Assembly (NCBI RefSeq): GCF_001612765.1
Contig: NZ_BDBB01000005.1
Location: forward strand, 186,001 to 250,000
Length of the DNA: 64,000 nt
Direction of reading: 5' to 3'
From: Nocardia arthritidis NBRC 100137
GTDB lineage: Bacteria > Actinomycetota > Actinomycetes > Mycobacteriales > Mycobacteriaceae
The notes beneath the pieces were generated by a model. It did no database searches. It was not told the origin of the DNA and saw only the letters and a program-made list of their open reading frames with translations. Numbering within the stretch: the stretch's first letter is position 1; every line of letters starts with the position of its first letter. This document shows positions 51,653-61,297 of the stretch, piece by piece. A program made the position numbers and the translations under genes.

Positions 51653-52762
51653 TTATCGCCGGTCCGACCGGTTCGCCGCGCGGCGCTGCGCCCGATTGCC
51701 CGCGTAATGCGGGGCGACCTGCGGGCGCGTCTGGGCCTCGAAGCGGTCGTAGGCGTCGACGATGTCGGAGACCAGCCGGTGGCGGACCACGTCGCTGCTG
51801 GTCAGCTCCGCAAAGTGGATGTCTTCGATCTCGGTGAGGATCTCGCTGGCGGCGCGCAGGCCGGACCGAGCGCCGTTCGGCAGATCGACCTGTGTCACGT
51901 CACCGGTCACCACGATCTTGGAGCCGAAGCCGAGGCGGGTGAGGAACATCTTCATCTGCTCGGCGGTGGTGTTCTGCGCCTCGTCGAGGATGATGAACGA
52001 ATCGTTCAGTGTGCGTCCGCGCATGTAGGCCAGCGGCGCGACCTCGATGACACCGGCCGCCATCAGCTTCGGAATGGCCTCCGGATCCATCATGTCGTGC
52101 AGCGCGTCGTAGAGCGGGCGCAGGTACGGATCGATCTTCTCGTTCAGCGTGCCGGGCAGGAAGCCGAGCCGCTCCCCCGCCTCGACCGCCGGGCGGGTGA
52201 GGATGATCCGGTTGACCGACTTGGACTGCAGCGCCTGAACCGCCTTGGCCATGGCCAGATAGGTCTTGCCGGTACCGGCGGGACCGATGCCGAACACGAT
52301 GGTGTTGGCGTCGATCGCGTCGACGTAGCGCTTCTGGTTCAGCGTCTTGGGCCGGATGGTCTTGCCACGCCGGGACAGGATGTCCAGGCTGAGCACCTCC
52401 GCGGGGGAGTCGCTGGAGCCCTCGGTGAGCATGGACACGGTGTGCCGAACGGCCTCGGGCGTCACCACGCGGTTGCGGCCCGTGAGCGCGACGAGCTGCT
52501 CGATCACCCGCTCGGCGAGCGCGACATCGGCCGCCTTGCCGGTGAGCGTCACGGAATTGCCGCGGACGTGGATGTCCGCGTCGAGCAGCGTTTCCAGTTC
52601 ACGAAGGTTCTGGTCGGCCGAACCGAGGAAGGGGAACACGGATTCGGGAGCGAGTTCGATACTCGAGCGCACGGTGCGCGCTGCGGGACCCGAGCCGTTG
52701 TCGCCGGCGCCGATGCCCGCCGCTGGGGTGGCCGGGTCGCCGATCTCGCCTTGTGTTCTCAA
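51653..52762 (-). CDS. phoH: PhoH-family ATPase/nuclease-associated protein (PhoH1-like)
   Basis: 369 aa from TTG at 52762; the exact start is uncertain because no good ribosome site precedes it. An N-terminal KH-like domain (about residues 35-110, [20 protein letters not shown]) is followed by the PhoH ATPase domain with Walker [27 protein letters not shown] and Walker [10 protein letters not shown]. It probably acts in RNA metabolism with YbeY, which is encoded directly downstream, as in mycobacteria (Rv2368c-Rv2367c). Confidence 0.93.
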   Translation of the reverse strand: MRTQGEIGDPATPAAGIGAGDNGSGPAARTVRSSIELAPESVFPFLGSADQNLRELETLLDADIHVRGNSVTLTGKAADVALAERVIEQLVALTGRNRVVTPEAVRHTVSMLTEGSSDSPAEVLSLDILSRRGKTIRPKTLNQKRYVDAIDANTIVFGIGPAGTGKTYLAMAKAVQALQSKSVNRIILTRPAVEAGERLGFLPGTLNEKIDPYLRPLYDALHDMMDPEAIPKLMAAGVIEVAPLAYMRGRTLNDSFIILDEAQNTTAEQMKMFLTRLGFGSKIVVTGDVTQVDLPNGARSGLRAASEILTEIEDIHFAELTSSDVVRHRLVSDIVDAYDRFEAQTRPQVAPHYAGNRAQRRAANRSDRR

Positions 52763-52866
52763 AAGTGGCTATAGCCTGCTTTCCGGTCTCGACTGCTGTA
52801 TGGAGAGAAGTTTAACGCGCCCCACCGACACCGCCCAGTGAATATGCTGCGGGCACAATCGGGTCC

Positions 52867-53769
52867 TCACGGGATTCCCCCACGTCGCCGCGCCCAATCC
52901 TCGGTGAAGTCACGAAAGCGTCGCACCGCGTCCGGTGGCGTCGCCGCGGCGGACCAGACCAGCCCCACCGCGCGAGCGGCGCCCGCGTCCGCCAGCGGCA
53001 CCGTGGCCGGGCCGGACAGCGGTCCCGCCGACAGCGGGTCCTCGTCCGGCAGGATGGCCAGCCCCAACCCCGCCGACACCAGGCCGGCCACGGTGACGAG
53101 ATCACTCGATTCGAACGCGATCCTCGGACGGATATCCGCGGCGGCGCACAGTTCGTCGAAGATGCGCCGCATCCCGAAGCCGTGGTGCATGGTGACGAAC
53201 TCCGCGTCGGCCACCTCCGCGAGCCGGACCTGCCGCCGCCCGGCCAATCGATGTTCCGGCGGCACCGCGAGGACCAGCGGCTGGCGCAGCACGGCGCGCC
53301 AGCCGACGCCCGCCACGGCGGGGCGGGGCGAGACGATGCCCAGATCGGCTTCGCCCGCGAGCACCCGCTCGGTCACCGCTTCGGCCGCGCCCTGCCACAA
53401 GGTGATCGTGATCCGGCCGGAAACGCGCCGGAAACCGCTGATCAGCTGCGGCACCAACGAGCCGCCGAAGGAGTGCTGAAAGGACAGCCGCACCATGCCC
53501 CCGGCCGGATTGGACCGATCGGCGAGCGCCTGTTTCGCTGCGTCGAGTTCCGATTGCGCGCGGCGGGCGTGTTCGTAATAGATCCGCCCGAACTCGTTGA
53601 GAGTGATCCGCTTCCCGTGCCGATCGAACAGTTCGACACCAACCCTGCGTTCCAATCGGGCCAACATGCGCGACAGAGTCGGCTGCGCGAGGTGCAACCG
53701 ATCCGCGGCCGCACCCACCCGCTCCAGTTCGGCGAGTGTCGTGAACCACTCCAGATCCTCACCCAGCAC
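52867..53769 (-). CDS. LysR-family transcriptional regulator
   Basis: 300 aa. N-terminal winged HTH: LEWFTTLAELERVGAAADRLH then LAQPTLSRMLARLERRVGVELFDR. The periplasmic-binding-like effector domain follows (GTITITLWQG-like strand, ADLGIVSPRP, LVSAGLGLAILPDED). It is divergent from an MFS transporter gene, 100 bp apart, and thus is probably its activator, with an inverted repeat (53815-53837) between them. The pair is inserted between phoH and rsmE relative to the M. tuberculosis order. Confidence 0.9.
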   Translation of the reverse strand: MLGEDLEWFTTLAELERVGAAADRLHLAQPTLSRMLARLERRVGVELFDRHGKRITLNEFGRIYYEHARRAQSELDAAKQALADRSNPAGGMVRLSFQHSFGGSLVPQLISGFRRVSGRITITLWQGAAEAVTERVLAGEADLGIVSPRPAVAGVGWRAVLRQPLVLAVPPEHRLAGRRQVRLAEVADAEFVTMHHGFGMRRIFDELCAAADIRPRIAFESSDLVTVAGLVSAGLGLAILPDEDPLSAGPLSGPATVPLADAGAARAVGLVWSAAATPPDAVRRFRDFTEDWARRRGGIP

Positions 53770-53814
53770 GCCCCAGCCTCCCTATATGCGATCAGCACAT
53801 GAACTCTGCTCTCA

Positions 53815-53837
53815 TTATTCATTTCCGTTCTCAATAA
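53815..53837. promoter_or_regulatory. Possible LysR box TTATT-N13-AATAA
   Basis: A dyad of 5-bp arms within the 100-bp gap between the LysR and MFS genes, of the length and AT-rich character expected for a LysR T-N11-A-type site. Only weakly supported by sequence. Confidence 0.35.
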
Positions 53838-53869
53838 CGGCTGGTGATCCTGAACGAAAGGAGGAAGCC

Positions 53870-55114
53870 ATGACCACGCCTTCGAGCGGGGTGGCACGGG
53901 ACGCCGCCCACGACCGCAGGATCACCACCGCGCTGTTCGCGGCCGGCTTGACGACCTTCGCCTCCATGTACAGCGCCCAAGCGCTGCTGCCGAGCCTCTC
54001 GGCCGCGTTCGGCGCGCCGCCCGCGCGGGCGGCGCTGGCGGTCTCGCTCACGACCGGATTCCTCGCGCTGGCGATCATCCCGGTGAGCGCACTCTCGTCG
54101 CGGATCGGCCGGACCAGGGTGATGGCCGGTTCCGCCGTCGCGGCGGCGGTGATCGGTCTGCTGCTACCGCTGAGCCCCACACTGGATGTGCTGCTCGCCG
54201 GACGCGCGCTGCAGGGCGTCGCGCTGGCCGGTGTGCCCGCGGTGGCGATGGCCTATCTCGCCGAGGAGATCAACGGGGACGGGTTGGGCGCCGCGATGGG
54301 CATCTATGTGGCGGGCACCACGATCGGTGGGCTGGCCGGGCGGCTGATTCCGGCGTTCACCTCGGACCTCGCGTCCTGGCGGTGGGCGCTGGCAGTGGCC
54401 TCCCTCGCCGCCGCGGCCTGCACCGTGTGGTTCGTCCGGTGGCTGCCGCCCTCTCGCGGCTTCGTCCAGCGGCCCGCCGGTATCCGCACGGTGCTCGGTG
54501 ACCTGGGCAGCCAGTTGCGCCATCGCGGGCTGCTCGCGCTGTTCGGGCTGGCATTCGTGCTGATGGGCGGGTTCGTCTCGATGTACAACTATCTCGGCTA
54601 CCGGCTGGCCAGGGCACCGTTCAGCTTGCCGGAAGCGCTGGCAGGGCTGGTGTTCGTGCTGTATCTGGCCGGAACGGCGGCCTCGGCGGCGTCCGGACGG
54701 CTGACCGATCGGATCGGCAGGCAGTGGGTGCTCACGATCTCACTGGTGGCGATGACAATCGGGCTCGTCCTCACGATTCCCGATCACCTCGGTACCGTGA
54801 TACTCGGTGTATTGCTCTACACCGCAGGGTTTTTCGGTGCGCACACCGCGGCGAGCGCATGGGTGGGCGCGATGGCCGAAGGCAATCGGGGCGCGGCGTC
54901 GTCGCTGTACCTGTTCGCCTACTACCTCGGTAGCGCGCTCATCGGCGGCGCGGCGGGCATCGCCTACGCCCGCGCCGGGTGGCTCGGCCTGGCCTGCGGC
55001 ATCGGCTTCCTGATGGTCGTCGCGGCGTTACTGCTGGGCGTATCGCATCGAGCGCAGCGCGAGGCGGCGACGCGCGCCGCTCCCGCCTTGGAAGCGGCAC
55101 CTGGCCGGGTCTGA
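53870..55114 (+). CDS. MFS transporter (YnfM/AraJ-like)
   Basis: 414 aa from the ATG at 53870, preceded by AAAGGAGGAAG; the open frame starts far upstream without coding character. Twelve helices are visible with the motif-A loop SSRIGRTRVM between helices 2 and 3 and its repeat SGRLTDRIGRQW in the C-terminal half. The sequence resembles the YnfM/CynX-like group of efflux permeases. Control by the divergent LysR protein is likely. It converges with rsmE, 40 bp between stops. Confidence 0.9.
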   Translation: MTTPSSGVARDAAHDRRITTALFAAGLTTFASMYSAQALLPSLSAAFGAPPARAALAVSLTTGFLALAIIPVSALSSRIGRTRVMAGSAVAAAVIGLLLPLSPTLDVLLAGRALQGVALAGVPAVAMAYLAEEINGDGLGAAMGIYVAGTTIGGLAGRLIPAFTSDLASWRWALAVASLAAAACTVWFVRWLPPSRGFVQRPAGIRTVLGDLGSQLRHRGLLALFGLAFVLMGGFVSMYNYLGYRLARAPFSLPEALAGLVFVLYLAGTAASAASGRLTDRIGRQWVLTISLVAMTIGLVLTIPDHLGTVILGVLLYTAGFFGAHTAASAWVGAMAEGNRGAASSLYLFAYYLGSALIGGAAGIAYARAGWLGLACGIGFLMVVAALLLGVSHRAQREAATRAAPALEAAPGRV

Positions 55115-55154
55115 CCGAGCACCGCACCGATTGTCGCGCCACACGGGGGAATCG

Positions 55155-55895
55155 TCACCAGCGCGGAGTCAGCGCGCCGAGAGCGCCGAGGGCGACCGCC
55201 GCCGCGGTGGAGGTCCGCAGCACCGTGGGACCCAGCAAGGTCACGTCCGCACCCGCTTCGGTCAAGGCGGTGAGTTCCGCGTCGTCCAGCCCGCCTTCCG
55301 GGCCAACCACGAGGACGACTTCGCGGGCGTCGGCGAAGGGCAATGCGGTGAAGCGGGCGGTACCGGATTCGTGCAGCGCCGCGACGATCGCGCCGTCGGC
55401 CTTGGCCTTCCGGACCAGCCCCAGCAGCTCTTTTGTGCGGTGCAGGCCGGCGACTTCCGGGATGTAGGCGCGGCGAGACTGCCGGGCGGCCGAACGCGCC
55501 GCGGCCCGCCACTTGTCGACCCCTTTGGCGGCCTTGCCCTCCCAGTTCGCGACGCAGCGCGCGGCCTGCCAGGGAACGACGAAGTCGGCGCCCGCCTCGG
55601 TCATCAGCTCGACCGCCAACTCCGAACGGTCGGATTTCGGCAGCGCCTGCACGACGGTCACCGGCGGGGTCGGCGGGGTCGCCAGCCTCCGGTCGCGCAC
55701 CGCCAGCTCGAGCCGGTCACGGTGCGCGGCGACGACCTCCGATTCGGCGAGTACGCCGCGCCCATCGGAAAGGGTGATCGGCTCGCCGACCCGGATACGG
55801 CGCACCGTGGCGGCGTGCCTGCCCTCCGGCCCGTCGAGCACCGCGACCGCACCCGGCTCCGGCACCTCGTCGAGGTAGAAGACCGTCGCGGCCAC
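55155..55895 (-). CDS. rsmE: 16S rRNA (uracil1498-N3)-methyltransferase RsmE
   Basis: 246 aa. PUA-like N-terminal domain followed by a SPOUT methyltransferase knot with [16 protein letters not shown] and [20 protein letters not shown], the SAM-binding trefoil motifs. Modifies U1498 in 16S rRNA. The start codon directly follows the dnaJ2 stop (no gap), so the two are co-transcribed as in M. tuberculosis (Rv2372c-Rv2373c). Confidence 0.95.
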   Translation of the reverse strand: MAATVFYLDEVPEPGAVAVLDGPEGRHAATVRRIRVGEPITLSDGRGVLAESEVVAAHRDRLELAVRDRRLATPPTPPVTVVQALPKSDRSELAVELMTEAGADFVVPWQAARCVANWEGKAAKGVDKWRAAARSAARQSRRAYIPEVAGLHRTKELLGLVRKAKADGAIVAALHESGTARFTALPFADAREVVLVVGPEGGLDDAELTALTEAGADVTLLGPTVLRTSTAAAVALGALGALTPRW

Positions 55896-57047
55896 CTAGC
55901 GCCCGCTGAACGAGGCGCGCAGCCGCGCGAACAGGCCGCTGTTGTGCTCGGACTGCGCCGACATCACCTCGGCGCGTTCGCGCTCCCGCATTCCCTTGTA
56001 CTTGCGCAGCAGTTCGGTCTGCTTGCTGTCCAGCTTGGCCGGGATCACGATGTCCAAGTGCGCGAGCAGGTCGCCGCGCGCGCCGGAGCGCAGCCGCGGC
56101 ATGCCGTGCCCGCGCAGCACCGAGATCTCGCCGGGCTGGGTGCCCGCCGGAATGGTCAGCTCGGTGGGACCGTCGAGGATGGTGTCGATCACGACGGTGG
56201 TGCCCAGCGCCGCGTCGACCATCGGCACCCGGATGGTGCAGTGCAGATCGTCGCCGTCCCGGACGAAGACGTCGTGCGGCTGCTCCACGATCTCGACATA
56301 CAGGTCACCGGCGTGACCGCCGCCCGGGCCCACCTCGCCCTGCGCGGCCAGCCGCACCCGCATGCCGTTCGCGACGCCGGCGGGAATAGGGGCGGCGATC
56401 TCGCGGCGCGCCCGCACCCTGCCGTCGCCACCGCACTTGTGGCACGGGTCGGGGATGGTCTCGCCCGCGCCGCGGCAGGTGGGGCACGGGCGCGAGGTCA
56501 GCACCTGGCCGAGGAAGGACCGTTGCACGGACTGGACTTCGCCCGCGCCGCCGCAGGTTTCGCAGCGCACCGGCTTGGAGTTGCCGTTGGTGCCGGAGCC
56601 CTGGCAGATGTCGCACAGGATCGCGGTGTCCACGGTGAGGTGCTTGGTCACGCCGACCGCGCACTCGGCCAGGCTGAGCCGGGTGCGGATCAGCGAGTCG
56701 GCGCCGGGCTGGACGCGGCCGCGCGGCTTGCGCGCACCGGCCGATCCGCTCATGCCGCCGAAGAACGCCTCGAACACGTCGCCGAGTCCGCCGAAGCCCG
56801 CGCCGTTGAATCCGGCCCCGCCGCCGCCGGATTCCAGCGGGTCGCCGCCCATGTCGACGATGCGCCGCTTCTCCGGGTCCGACAGCACCTCGTAGGCGGT
56901 CGACACTTCCTTGAACCTGGCCTGCGCCGCCTCGTCGGGGTTGACGTCGGGGTGGAGCTCACGCGCCAGCTTGCGGTAGGCCCGCTTGATCTCCTGATCG
57001 GTCGCGTTCTTCGCGACGCCGAGCAGTCCGTAGTAGTCCCGTGCCAC
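55896..57047 (-). CDS. dnaJ2: Chaperone DnaJ (DnaJ2)
   Basis: 383 aa from GTG at 57047. Co-chaperone of DnaK. The J domain has [15 protein letters not shown] (HPD motif), then a Gly-rich linker ([17 protein letters not shown]), the zinc-finger region with repeated CxxCxGxG motifs ([32 protein letters not shown]), and the C-terminal substrate-binding domain. Corresponds to Rv2373c and lies downstream of hrcA with a 152-bp gap; no CIRCE inverted repeat is seen in that gap. Confidence 0.95.
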   Translation of the reverse strand: MARDYYGLLGVAKNATDQEIKRAYRKLARELHPDVNPDEAAQARFKEVSTAYEVLSDPEKRRIVDMGGDPLESGGGGAGFNGAGFGGLGDVFEAFFGGMSGSAGARKPRGRVQPGADSLIRTRLSLAECAVGVTKHLTVDTAILCDICQGSGTNGNSKPVRCETCGGAGEVQSVQRSFLGQVLTSRPCPTCRGAGETIPDPCHKCGGDGRVRARREIAAPIPAGVANGMRVRLAAQGEVGPGGGHAGDLYVEIVEQPHDVFVRDGDDLHCTIRVPMVDAALGTTVVIDTILDGPTELTIPAGTQPGEISVLRGHGMPRLRSGARGDLLAHLDIVIPAKLDSKQTELLRKYKGMRERERAEVMSAQSEHNSGLFARLRASFSGR

Positions 57048-57199
57048 TTGAGTTCTCTAGTCCTTGGTCGTTCTCGACGGTGCCCGCCGGTGCCCGCGCC
57101 GCGTTCGAAGCGCGCCGGCAACAGCATTAGTCTTGTGCACTCAACTTTATCCGGCCGAAAGTTCGAGCGTAGCAGTGGCGTCTCCCCGCGCTGGTCAGG

Positions 57200-58231
57200 T
57201 CAGCGCTCGGCGAGGACCTCGCCGATGTATCGGGCGACGGCCGCCACCGATGCGATCGTGCCCGGGTAGTCCATCCTGGTCGGGCCGAGCACTCCCATTC
57301 CACCGAGCACCGCTCCCGCCGCGCCGTAGCCGGTGGACACCACCGACGTGCCGCGCATCTGCTCTACCTGCGTCTCCTCGCCGATCCGCACCGTGACCGT
57401 CCCCGGCTGCTGGGCCGCGGCGAGCAGCTTGAGCACGATGACCTGTTCCTCCAGCGCCTCCAGGACCGCGCGCAGCGAGCCGGGGAAACCGAAGTCGGCG
57501 GCGTTGCGGGTGAGGTTGGCGGTGCCGCCGAGCACCAATCGCTCCTCGGGGTGCTCCACCAGGGTCTCCACCAGCACCGTGGACACCCGCACCAGCACGT
57601 CGCGCAGCCGCACCGGCGCGTGTTCGGGTAGCTCGGCGACCGCCGCCGAGGCCGAGGCCAGGCGTTTGCCGTCCATCGCGCCGCCGAGCATGCCGCGCAG
57701 CGCGGCCAGGTCCTCGTCATCGATCAGCGCGCCGAGTTCCACCAGACGCTGATCGACCCGGCCGGTGTCGGTGATCACCACCAGCAGCAGGCGCGCGGGA
57801 TTGAGCGCGACCACCTCGATGTGGCGGACCGTGGACGCCGAGACCGTCGGGTACTGCACAACGGCGACCTGCCTGGTCAGCTGGGCCAGCAAACGGACGC
57901 CCCGGCGCAGCACGTCGTCGAGATCGACACCGGACTCCAGGAACTCCATGATCGCCCTGCGCTCCGCCGCCGACAGCGGCTTCACTTCGGAGATCCGATC
58001 GACGAACTGCCGATAGCCCTTGTCCGTGGGTATGCGCCCGGAACTGGTGTGCGGCTGGGTGATGTAGCCCTCGGCCTCGAGCACAGCCATGTCGTTGCGC
58101 ACCGTCGCGCTGGAAACACCCAGGTTGTGCCGCTCGACCAGCGTTTTCGACCCGATCGGTTCCTTGGTCGCGACATAGTCCGCGACGATCGCGCGCAGGA
58201 CCTCGAAGCGCCGATCCTCGGTGCTCGACAT
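57200..58231 (-). CDS. hrcA: Heat-inducible transcription repressor HrcA
   Basis: 343 aa from the ATG at 58231, which has GAGGAGG upstream; the frame starts three codons earlier. The winged-helix N-terminus shows [20 protein letters not shown] and [19 protein letters not shown], followed by the conserved [16 protein letters not shown] and the IDD/GAF-like domain. It represses groE-type genes through CIRCE elements; none is found in this window, so its targets lie elsewhere. First gene of the hrcA-dnaJ2-rsmE group (Rv2374c order). Confidence 0.95.
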   Translation of the reverse strand: MSSTEDRRFEVLRAIVADYVATKEPIGSKTLVERHNLGVSSATVRNDMAVLEAEGYITQPHTSSGRIPTDKGYRQFVDRISEVKPLSAAERRAIMEFLESGVDLDDVLRRGVRLLAQLTRQVAVVQYPTVSASTVRHIEVVALNPARLLLVVITDTGRVDQRLVELGALIDDEDLAALRGMLGGAMDGKRLASASAAVAELPEHAPVRLRDVLVRVSTVLVETLVEHPEERLVLGGTANLTRNAADFGFPGSLRAVLEALEEQVIVLKLLAAAQQPGTVTVRIGEETQVEQMRGTSVVSTGYGAAGAVLGGMGVLGPTRMDYPGTIASVAAVARYIGEVLAER

Positions 58232-58381
58232 CGGCCCCACCTCCTCGCTGTTCGTCTCCGATCACGCCGTACCCGGCGCCGGCGCACCGCGGCCACCACA
58301 CATCGCGGGCGAATCACGGTTCGTCCGTTCCGTCAGTCTAATTGTCGGTACCCGGAGCGCTCGCCCGCAACGCCTCCTATG

Positions 58382-58929
58382 TCAGCGGGAAACGGCGCGG
58401 TCGATCAGCGCGGCCACGGCGTCGGGCCGGGAGACGAGCGAGGCATGGGAGGCGTCGATCTCACTGGTTCGCGCTCCCATCCGCTGAGCCATGAAGCGCT
58501 GCGAGGACGGCGGGATGACCCGGTCCGCCGCCGAGACCAGATACCAGCTCGGGGTGCCCGACCAGGAAGGCGGCCCGGAGGGCTCGAGGTCGGCCTTCAC
58601 CGCGATGGAGTGCTGGTGGGCGATCATGCCGGCCGCGGTCGCCGGAGCGACGTCCTGGGCGAAGACGTCGTTGAAGCTGTCGGGCGCGACATAACCGTCC
58701 ACATTCTTCCCGGCGACACCCGTGGCGTCGTCTCCGGCGTGACGACGCGATAGCCGCGCTCGCGCAGCACGGCGGCGACGCCGTTCCAGCTGGTGGTGTC
58801 AGCGAAGGCGCCGTGCACGAGCACGATGGTGGGCAGCGGCTGCGCCTGCGCGGGCCCCGCCGACGCCGCGGCGGCGAGCGCGAGGGCGAGCACGGCCACG
58901 GCCCGGCGCAGGCAATGTTTGCTCGTCAT
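58382..58929 (-). pseudogene. Secreted alpha/beta hydrolase gene with an internal deletion
   Basis: The 5' part (from the ATG at 58929, after GAGGAGC) encodes a signal peptide (VAVLALALAAAASAGPAQAQ) and the start of a hydrolase (IVLVHGAFADTTSWNG, YRVVTPE). The 3' part, in a different frame (58702-58382), encodes its C-terminus (GYVAPDSFNDVFAQD, EPSGPPSWSGTPSWYL, IPPSSQRFMAQR, ASHASLVS). Between them roughly 110 residues that should carry the nucleophile GHSYGG are missing, and the frame shifts near 58700-58735. The catalytic core is lost, so the gene is not functional as a hydrolase. Confidence 0.8.
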
Positions 58930-58943
58930 CGGTTCTGCGCTCC

Positions 58944-59765
58944 TCACTGCTTCAGGAAGTCCAGCAGATCGGCGTCGAACGCTTTCTCATAGTCACCACA
59001 CAGGCCGTGCGGGGCGCCCGGATACACCTTCAACTGGGCTCGGGGCAGCAATTTCGCCGTCTTGGCGCCCGCGGCGGCGAACGGCACGATCTGGTCGTCG
59101 TCGCCGTGCGCCACCAGCACCGGGATGTCGATGCTCGGCAGCTCGGCGGTGAAATCGGTCTCGGAGAACGCCTTCACGCAGTCCAACGCGCCCTTGAGTC
59201 CGACCTGCATGCCCATCAGCCAGAAGTGGTCGCGCAGCCCTTGCGAGACTTTCGATTCCGCGCGGTTGGCGCCGTAGAACGGGACCGACAGGTCCTTCCA
59301 GAACTGCGATCGATCGGCGGCCACACCGGCGCGGATGTCATCGAACGCCGCGATCGGCGTCCCTTCCGGATTGCCGCCGGTCCGCAGCATCAACGGCGGA
59401 ACGGCACCGAGCAGCACGGCCTTGGCGACGCGCGAGGTGCCGTGCCTGGAGAGGTACCTGGTCACCTCCCCGCCGCCGGTCGAGTGCCCGACCAGAGTCA
59501 CGTCCCTGACGTCCAACTCGTTGAGCACCGCGGCGAGGTCGTCGGCGTAGTGGTCCATGTCGTGCCCGTCCCACACGTCGCTGGAGCGGCCGTGCGCGCG
59601 CCGGTCGTGCGCGATGGCGCGATAGCCGTTGCTCGCCACCAGATTCATCTGGTTGTCCCAGGCATCCCCGTTCAGCGGCCAGCCGTGGCTGAACACCACG
59701 GGACGCCCCGCGCCCCAGTCCTTGTAGTAGATCTCGACGCCATCGGGGGTGGTGATCGTCGGCAT
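58944..59765 (-). CDS. Non-heme chloroperoxidase-type alpha/beta hydrolase
   Basis: 273 aa. Signatures of the cofactor-free haloperoxidase/esterase group: VVFSHGWPLNGDAWDNQM, AHDRRAHGRSS, nucleophile in VGHSTGGGEV, D in AHGDDDQIVPF and the catalytic His in PGAPHGLCGDY. The enzyme is an esterase/perhydrolase with an intact triad. It lies just upstream of the broken hydrolase gene on the same strand (14 bp apart), so the two may have formed an operon. The divergent AraC regulator may control it. Confidence 0.9.
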   Translation of the reverse strand: MPTITTPDGVEIYYKDWGAGRPVVFSHGWPLNGDAWDNQMNLVASNGYRAIAHDRRAHGRSSDVWDGHDMDHYADDLAAVLNELDVRDVTLVGHSTGGGEVTRYLSRHGTSRVAKAVLLGAVPPLMLRTGGNPEGTPIAAFDDIRAGVAADRSQFWKDLSVPFYGANRAESKVSQGLRDHFWLMGMQVGLKGALDCVKAFSETDFTAELPSIDIPVLVAHGDDDQIVPFAAAGAKTAKLLPRAQLKVYPGAPHGLCGDYEKAFDADLLDFLKQ

Positions 59766-60005
59766 GGCAGTTCCCTTCGATCTGGCTGGATGGTCGGATT
59801 ACGCGTCACCGGACTTGCGGCCGCACCGGCGCGGCTCCTGGGCCGAAGCGGACTCGGACTCGGTCGATCGCCGTTCGACAGCGTATGACGGGCGACTGCC
59901 GGAAAAACGACTGTCCGTGCACGATCTTCGGCTCAGAATGCACGGGCGGATCGGGGGCGCCGTGCGAGGATTGCCGAATCTGTCTCATTTGCGACGGAGG
60001 CTGTG

Positions 60006-60971
60006 ATGACGGTCGTGTTCGATTCGGACACCATCGCGCCGCACGAGCGAATGGCCGCAGTGGCCGCGGCGCTGCAGGAGGCATCGGTCCCGTCCCATGT
60101 GGTGCTGGACGGGCCGGAAGAGCGTGTCCACGCCACGGTCGACGCCTGGCGGTTCGGCGAGGCGAGCATGTTCCGCGCCCGTACCTCGGCCGTCCAGCTG
60201 GTCCGGACGCCGAAGCAGGTTCGGACCTCACCCGCGCCGGTGCTGGCGGTCGCGGTGCAGCAGGCGGGGGAGGGTCGATACGACCAAGGTGACATCCGGC
60301 GCGTGGTGCGACCGGGCGATCTGCACGTCATGGACCTGAACGCGCCCTATGATTTCGGCTGGCGCGGTGAGGGGGCCTCGACCTGTCTGCACGTGCCGCT
60401 GGATCGACTCGGCCTGCCCGCCGAGCTGATCAGTCAGGCCGCGGCCAGGGTGCAGGACAGCCCGCACTACCGGCTGGTGGCCAACCACATCGTCCAGCTG
60501 ACCGCCGACGCCGACGCGCTCAGCGCCGACCCGGCGGCCGCGCTGTCCGGCTGCGCCAGCATCGAGTTGATCCGGGGCCTGCTGTTGTCGGCGGGCGGAG
60601 ACGACGGCAACGGGGCCGTCGTCCCGACCGACATCCTGCTGTCCCGCATTCGCGCCCATGTCCGGCGCAACCTGGCCGATCCCGACCTCGGCGCGCAACA
60701 GATCGCCAAGGCGCACAACATGTCGGTACGGCAGCTGTACAAGATCTGCGCGAACGCGGGGTACAGCCTGGAGCAGTGGATCATCAGCCAGCGGCTGGAG
60801 CAGGTGCGCGGCGATCTGGCGCGACCGGATCAGAAGCACCGGACGATCGCGATGATCGCGCGACGCCGGGGCTTTCGCGATCCGAGCCATTTCGCACGGC
60901 GTTTTCGCGCCGCCTACGGACGCTCGCCTCGGGAATGGCGCAGGATCGCGCTCGCCACGGACGAGCCGTAG
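60006..60971 (+). CDS. AraC-family transcriptional regulator
   Basis: 321 aa from the ATG at 60006, with GGAGG 5 nt upstream; a GTG at 60003 is in frame. An N-terminal AraC-binding-like domain of about 180 residues (with AVQQAGEGRYDQGD, VRPGDLHVMDLNAPYDFGW) is followed by the double-HTH AraC domain: DPDLGAQQIAKAHNMSVRQL and IAMIARRRGFRDPSHFARRF. The layout matches regulators of the GntR-like AraC_binding_2 type. It is divergent from the chloroperoxidase-type hydrolase, which it may regulate. Its stop is 3 bp from that of the next convergent gene. Confidence 0.9.
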   Translation: MTVVFDSDTIAPHERMAAVAAALQEASVPSHVVLDGPEERVHATVDAWRFGEASMFRARTSAVQLVRTPKQVRTSPAPVLAVAVQQAGEGRYDQGDIRRVVRPGDLHVMDLNAPYDFGWRGEGASTCLHVPLDRLGLPAELISQAAARVQDSPHYRLVANHIVQLTADADALSADPAAALSGCASIELIRGLLLSAGGDDGNGAVVPTDILLSRIRAHVRRNLADPDLGAQQIAKAHNMSVRQLYKICANAGYSLEQWIISQRLEQVRGDLARPDQKHRTIAMIARRRGFRDPSHFARRFRAAYGRSPREWRRIALATDEP

Positions 60972-60974
60972 CGG

Positions 60975-61190
60975 TCAGCCGCGGTCGGCGATTCTCGCCT
61001 GTTTGCCCGCGAGGGCGTCGAGGCCGAGCATCGCCAGCAGCGATTCGCAGTCGGTGGCGTTCTGCGCGTAGCTGGCGACGGTGCGCGCGGCGACGGCGCA
61101 CTGGCGCGCATTTTCCGCTTTCTCCGCCGCTCGCGCTTCCGCGAATTCGCCCGGTTCATGGATAAGGGTGATGTGCCGTGCCGACGCCAT
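60975..61190 (-). CDS. Small conserved protein of unknown function
   Basis: 71 aa from the ATG at 61190, preceded by AAGGAGAC. It begins MASARHITLIHEPGEF, then an Ala/Glu-rich helix (AEARAAEKAENARQCAVAAR) and ends AGKQARIADRG. No transmembrane segment or domain is recognised. The ORF extends upstream in frame but that overlaps hemW without a ribosome site. It is convergent with the AraC gene. Confidence 0.65.
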   Translation of the reverse strand: MASARHITLIHEPGEFAEARAAEKAENARQCAVAARTVASYAQNATDCESLLAMLGLDALAGKQARIADRG

Positions 61191-61297
61191 AAGTCTCCTT
61201 GGGGGTTGGTCGCAGACTACGCGGCCGGTCGGCGCCGCGTTACCGCAATGAGACAAAAGTTCGTCGTCTCGATGAATTCGTGATCTTCCACCGCGGG

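Noticed and set aside
57048..57199. CIRCE or HAIR heat-shock element upstream of dnaJ2
   Set aside because: A TTGAGTGCAC-like sequence occurs, but no inverted partner at the right spacing (N9 for CIRCE, N7 for HAIR) was found.
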